Of a DNA stretch of 64,000 nt, positions 59,132-64,000 are shown piece after piece (within the stretch, counting starts at the first letter, position 1; every line of letters starts with the position of its first letter). The notes below the pieces were generated by a model that was given only the letters and a program-made list of their open reading frames with translations, had not been told where the DNA came from and searched no databases. This stretch comes from Scilla litardierei (lineage: Eukaryota; Streptophyta; Magnoliopsida; Asparagales; Asparagaceae), in NCBI GenBank assembly GCA_030789695.1, contig CM061133.1:98909128-98973127 (forward strand). The letters are read 5' to 3'. The position numbers and the translations under genes are program-made.

Positions 59132-61628
59132 CAGTATTCTAAATATCGGTCCGCAACCCGATATATCGGTTGCAATATCGGAAATTGTACTGAGTCGATA
59201 CGATATTGTCAATATAGTTGCGGTTTCCGATTTTGTGGGGGAATATCGGGTCAAAACCGGTTTTCGCCTGCAATATCGGCCGATATCGCTTCAAAACAGC
59301 CTCAACATGAGGCATTGGGTTAGCAAGTCGGTCCACTGAAAAGTGGCTCCGACCGGACCCAAACCCAATTATTATAAAAGGTAGGCGATCTGGTTTTGGG
59401 GAAAAACCCCTAAAATCACAGCTTCGCTCAGTTCGCGCCGCGCCGCCTTTACGCATTGCCGCTTTTCCTCGATGCCTCAACAATAAGTTCGACGCTTTGC
59501 TCAGTTCTTCGATCAGTCGATGCCTCGACGCTCAATTCGTTTCACCGACTCTTCCATGCAGAGACTTCAGCGACTTCAAGGAGAAGCCGCAAACAGCTGA
59601 CATGGGAGGAGAAGCCGACTTCGATGGAGCTGCACACAGTAAGTGTAATGACCCATTCTTTTACTTTTAATAAAGTCCAACTCCAAGGCCCAATTGATCC
59701 GGCCCACTACCTATTTTATAAAAAGAAAAAACAAAAAACACACAAATGCACTCACCCATTCGCATCACTCAGACCTGACCCGAGCCCCTATGCTTTCCCC
59801 CCCTCTCTCGGTAAACGAAAACAACGGTGACTCGAAACAAAACCCTAGCCGATTCGATCTCTTATCGTGCCGACCTTTGGGAAGATCGTTTCCTCCGATA
59901 AGATCTTTAAACCCTATCCCTTTACGTGGTCTGATTTCTTATTTAAATCCCTTTTGCGTTGGGGTTTTTGTTCATGCAAAAAATTGATTTCTTCTCCAAC
60001 TTTCTTCCGACTGAGTTCCGATTGGGTTTCTGGTTTCTTGGGAGTTTGGCTTGCCTTCTATGTGATTAGTAGACCTTTGCTTTAAACTGCAACCATTTCT
60101 TCATGCATTTAAGTTGTGAAAGATTAGGGATTTTCGGATCTTTTTGTTAGGAATATGAGATGATGATTCGTCAACATACAAAAGGGATTTCTACCCTTAT
60201 GATTAATAGGGCATCCTATGAGTAAGGCGGCAACTTCGCCACAGCCTCGTAATATCGATGAGGGTTTTTGTGGTTCTAGGGTTGGCCGCCGGAAATTGAC
60301 CCACCTCAATGGGGTGTTCAGCTGGTCCTATGTTGCGGCTTGTATTGTTTGGTTGTGTAATTTCTTGCGGCATGTTTTTGATGCCGGGGTTTTCTTTGTT
60401 GTGTTCTACGGCTGTTGTGTTCTTTGGACGTGCTTTTTCCCCTGTGATACTGGACTGTTTGGTTGTAGTTCTTCTACTGTACATTTCTATAATGCATGTT
60501 TTAAATGAAGGCTTATGTTCAGTAATAGTTTATGGGACTGTTTTGTGGTATTTAAATGATAATAATTTCGGCCCCTATGTTTCAGATCTTGGGGAGATTT
60601 TCCTTGAGCAGATAAACCCTAGAAACCCATCATGAATGCCAAATAGTACGAATTTGATCCTATGGCATGTATTAGTCCGTTTAAAAATGATATTATTATC
60701 AGTTTAAATGTTCGAAAGATTTGTTTGTTTTAGAATTGTGTTGGAGTGCCTTGAATAGAGTTCCTTCACCATAGAAAATGATTCATAGAACTGTTATAGT
60801 AGAAGATGAACTTTGTAATTAGAATTATGCAAATTAAGTTATGGAATGTTGATACGTTGGACATATCGTTATAGACACTACAGTTTTGTGCACTATTCTT
60901 TTTACATGATTTAGAAAGTAAATAACTAGAGGATAATTGAAATAGATATTGAAACAGATAGAATGGCCATATGGGGTTTGGGAACTCATAATTAAAGATA
61001 AGAAAAATGAAGACCACGCTTATTGACGAAATTGTATTAACTTGATTGGGTCCTTTAATGACCTTTTGGACCAATGGAATTTATGGCACATGTGAGCTTT
61101 CTTGTGGACTCGGGGTGGTTCTTTAGTTCCCTCTTTCTCTTTACGTTATGAGTATAATAAGAATGAAATGTTTTATTTACATATAGTCTAGTGCTTAGTG
61201 TTATTGGCTTGTTTAGGACTAGTGTTGCATGTAAAGTTATATTTGTTGATTATTGTAAATATCGTCTACTTCATCCTCTTTGAATGTTCTTTCTACAAGA
61301 AGTGAACCAGAGTACGACGAGGCTCCAATGTTCGAGGGGTCTGAATTTCCAGTGGAGCATGCCGATTTTGAGTCCAGATTAGATATAACACTCCAATATT
61401 TAGTCAATATCACTGATATTCTTATTTAACGAGAGAAATATACCCAAAACATACTTTTATTTGAGTTAGTATAGTTTATATCTTCTTGATACATCTATGC
61501 TTGCTTGTGTCATCATTTTAAGCCTTCGATATGATACTCCGATATTTAGTCAATATCCCCGATCTATGCAATCTGATGTCAAATTTTCTAGGCCGATATT
61601 CGATCGATATATGATATTTAGAACATTG
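59132..61628. mobile_element. hAT-like element with ATATCGG arrays, containing an LTR fragment
   Basis: The ends CAGTATTCTAAATATCGG and GATATTTAGAACATTG are imperfect inverted repeats with CA..TG termini. The 8-mers outside, CCTGCCAT (59124-59131) and CCCTCCAT (61629-61636), match at 6 of 8, consistent with an aged hAT duplication. ATATCGG/CCGATAT phrases crowd both ends. No transposase frame. An LTR fragment occupies 59644-61370. Confidence 0.68.
59644..61370 (+). repeat. Truncated chromovirus-type LTR, opposite to 35667-37645
   Basis: It starts TGTAATGACCCATTC, matching the reverse complement of the solo LTR's end (GAGTCATTACA). Further matches are CAGATAAACCCTAGAAACCCA (60610) and the region near 61320-61360. 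Leader-like AAACCCTAG lies at about 59840. The last 200 bp or so of the LTR are missing. Confidence 0.65.
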
Positions 61629-61800
61629 CCCTCCATCCAATGTGCTTTTGTCTCATCATCATATGTATGCTCTTTTATAAATACGTTCTTTAAAGTTTCC
61701 ATATGGACCATAATACAATTTATATCATCTTTAAGTTTAGCTTTAACATCACAGATTAAGTTGACTCTCTACGCCTTGAGGTAACTCTTCAACCATGTCA
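61629..61800 (-). pseudogene. Ty3/gypsy gag N-terminus, continued
   Basis: The minus strand reads CDVKAKLKDDINCIMVHMET, then KEHTYDDETKAHWMEGN up to the hAT-like insertion. A stop occurs near its start. It is the N-terminal helical part belonging to 58374-59131. Confidence 0.45.
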
Positions 61801-62790
61801 TATCCTATGGTTTTATTGTTGTGCGGCAACATTCAACACTAACAATTACAACACAAAAAGAAGCAATCACACGGATGTATATGCTATATCCTAGACTCAA
61901 GACTATATATATGGGACTAAGTATGAACAAGAAACAAAAGTTCCAAGGCTTGATTTTATATGCTAAAAGAAAGTGCAATCCTAGGATATGATGCTAGCAC
62001 ATAAAACGAAATAATTAACTTAAATGCAATTAATAGTAATAAACAACTAATTCAAAATAGAATAATTGAAAATTTTGAATTTAATAATTAAAGATTTCAT
62101 TTGGATTAGAAGTTATCGCAGAATGAAGAACATCTTGCTTGTGGCGTACGATTCCCAAACAAGATTGGGCTGAGTTTGCGAAAATGGGTCAAAGTCATGT
62201 TTGAGTCCAAACTATGTCCAAACTAGTTGTAGTAGTAGATAGAGTTGGCAACAAGGAGACCCTACAATAACGGTGGCAGAATTCTAGTTAACGATAAGGT
62301 TTTAGGCGGCATCATTGACGAATAACGACAACAATGAAGATCTTATCGGCGATGGCATTAAGGCGAAGATGAATTTGGATAATGATCGAAGAAGAAGACT
62401 GGTGACGGCTTTAATCGATGGAGGTGATGATGACGGTATGGGAGAAACGACGACGAAGTTTTGGGTTTGAACGAAGAATACCAAGGTTAGGTTATTATGG
62501 CTTGTTGCTAATGATGATGATAGTCAATGATAACGATGGTTGTCTCGAGGATTTGGATTGATGAAGCAAAAGAAAAGGACATGATTTGATTATGCTATTG
62601 GGTTTTTAGTTCAACCATATATATGGGCAAATATACATACATGACTTGTGCAACTTATAAATCAATTAAAAATAAAGATAAACTTAAAAATAGAAAAGCA
62701 CGTTCTTAACACTTAAAACTCAAAAATAAAATACAATAAATATTAAATAAATATAACCTAAGTCTGGACACCCATCAAAATATTGTATGT

Positions 62791-63114
62791 TTATTATTTG
62801 TGATGATCCATGAATTTTGCTTTACAAATGGTTGTAAGATAAACACGATTAACCCGAGTTCCTTAAGAACTTGTCCTTCCTTTTGGGCATGGTCTTTCGT
62901 TGTCTATTAAAGGAAATCCATAATGTATAGAGTATTTAGATTGCACCATATGCATTGTTTACACATGACCAATCAATTTAAGCTTTGTGGGTATGTAACC
63001 CATACATTTACGCAGCTAAAACTTTGTAAGATTGATAGATATAATTAATAATGTCACATATTCTACTGTTGTATTATAGAATTGAAGCGGTATATTATTG
63101 TTTTTGCTATAGTG
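62791..63114. other. AT-rich DNA, nothing recognised
   Basis: No repeats, frames or element ends that I can support. Confidence 0.4.
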
Positions 63115-63876
63115 ATTGAGCTGCTCTCTAGGCATATTCAAGATGAGGTGTCTTGATAAATGTTATTTACTGATAATATTGTTTTGATATATGAGATCAA
63201 AAGTGATGTAAATAGAACTTTGACGGCATATATGGAATGCGGGTGATTTTAGACTTAACAGAAACAAGATCGATTTTATGAAATGTAAGCTTAGTAAAAT
63301 GAGACAGATTATAGCATGATGAAACTGGATAAAAATATATTGGTAAGTACTTTAAGTATTTTGAATCGATTATCCAGGATAATCCAAAGATTAAGGAATA
63401 TGTTGATAATAGAATCAAAGTAGGTTGGTTGAAATGGAGAGATACAACATGAGTATTGTGTGATCAGAGTGTATCATTACGATTATAACGTAAATTTATA
63501 AACGATAATTAAACCAACTTTGTTATACAATACAATCAAAAAGTATGAACATGGTATATTTGTATGGTAAAGATGTGAAGTTTATGATGGATGTGTGTAA
63601 ACATTAAAAAAGGTAACATGAGAAACAAGGAATATCCAAGTGAAGGTAGGTGTGGCCTTTATGGAGTATAAAATGAGAGAGTATCTCTTGAGATGGGTTG
63701 ACTATATACGTCGATGATTTATTGATGCGCAAACATATCTATGTTGAGATCAAGAGAGAGAAACGGAGAAATGGAAAGAATTGATAAGATGTGATATGAA
63801 AGATCTTTGTTTGACGGAAGAGAACTTTAGATCTTATTGCGTGAAAAATAAGAATCCGACATCATATATGATGTGA
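63115..63876 (+). pseudogene. RTE-type LINE, reverse transcriptase C-terminus, broken
   Basis: Blocks in + frames follow the C-terminal half of plant RTE-like reverse transcriptase: HIQDEVS, then MLFTDNIVLI where the usual FADD box reads F-T-D-N (63166-63177), IKSDVNRTL, then VGVAFMEYKMREYLLRWVDY and KWKELIRCDMKDLCLTEEN. Stops and shifts abound. It ends near 63876 and is followed by a T-rich 3' tail region. Confidence 0.78.
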
Positions 63877-64000
63877 TTACGATTAGATGTGGTTTTTTAA
63901 TTGTTTGTGTTATTATTGTTTATTTTTATTTGATAATAATGGGTACCATATGTCATATGAGGCTAAACCTTATATATGTAATATGTCTTCAAACCTCCAC

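Larger units (their letters stand above)
57931..62790 (-). mobile_element. Ty3/gypsy gag-only remnant split by a hAT-like element
   Basis: A probable left LTR ends in CCTCAACA at 58373, followed by TTCTCCTAGTTT, a polypurine-like tract on the minus strand. Gag-like text reads on the minus strand at 58374-59131 and continues beyond the hAT-like insertion at 61629-61800. A decayed primer-site-like sequence (61804-61821) marks the probable right LTR, which runs to about 62790 and shares AT-rich phrases with the left one. No pol remains. The boundaries are uncertain. Confidence 0.45.

Overview
This is a repeat-rich plant nuclear window. The evidence is dense, nested LTR retrotransposons of plant lineages (chromovirus and SIRE-like Copia), a Helitron, hAT-like elements, an RTE-type LINE remnant, and intron-bearing fragments of a plant MATE transporter gene. 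I see no tRNA, rRNA, CRISPR array or bacterial-type operon. I do not name a species. The sequence fits an angiosperm with a large genome.

The only host gene I can support is a MATE/DTX (multidrug and toxic compound extrusion) transporter on the + strand, most like plastid-type DTX45/DTX44. Three exons (17445-17541, 19586-19686, 42129-42292) join in frame with matching split codons and GT..AG borders, giving about 120 uninterrupted residues. The second intron is 22,442 bp and holds a Helitron, two LTR-type units, a complete Copia element and a solo LTR. I find no earlier or later exon in the window. Either the gene spans more than 64 kb, or this is a remnant.

Layout. 1-1987: AT-rich DNA with an 873-bp tandem duplication. 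1988-12811: a small Ty3-type element split by a complete chromovirus (2675-11918, minus strand, 2.24-kb LTRs, target duplication CTGTG). 14023-16114: a second member of the small family with a GC-rich interior. 17445-19686: MATE exons a and b, with a hAT-like element (17868-18882, exact 8-bp duplication) between them. 21419-25151: a probable Helitron with three exon-like captured segments. 25152-39733: two head-to-tail copies of an LTR-like unit, one split by a Copia element (26944-33763, duplication ATCTT) and one split by a solo LTR (35667-37645). 42129-42292: MATE exon c. 43230-57928: a short-LTR Copia element whose gag is interrupted by a 9-kb SIRE-like element (47757-56800) that carries an extra env-position reading frame. 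57931-62800: a gag-only Ty3 remnant split by a second hAT-like element, which itself holds an LTR fragment. 63115-63876: the 3' end of an RTE-type LINE.

All retroelement reading frames seen here carry frameshifts, stops or deletions, so none looks autonomous. Insertion order can be read from the nesting. Most LTR elements lie on the minus strand, opposite to the MATE gene.
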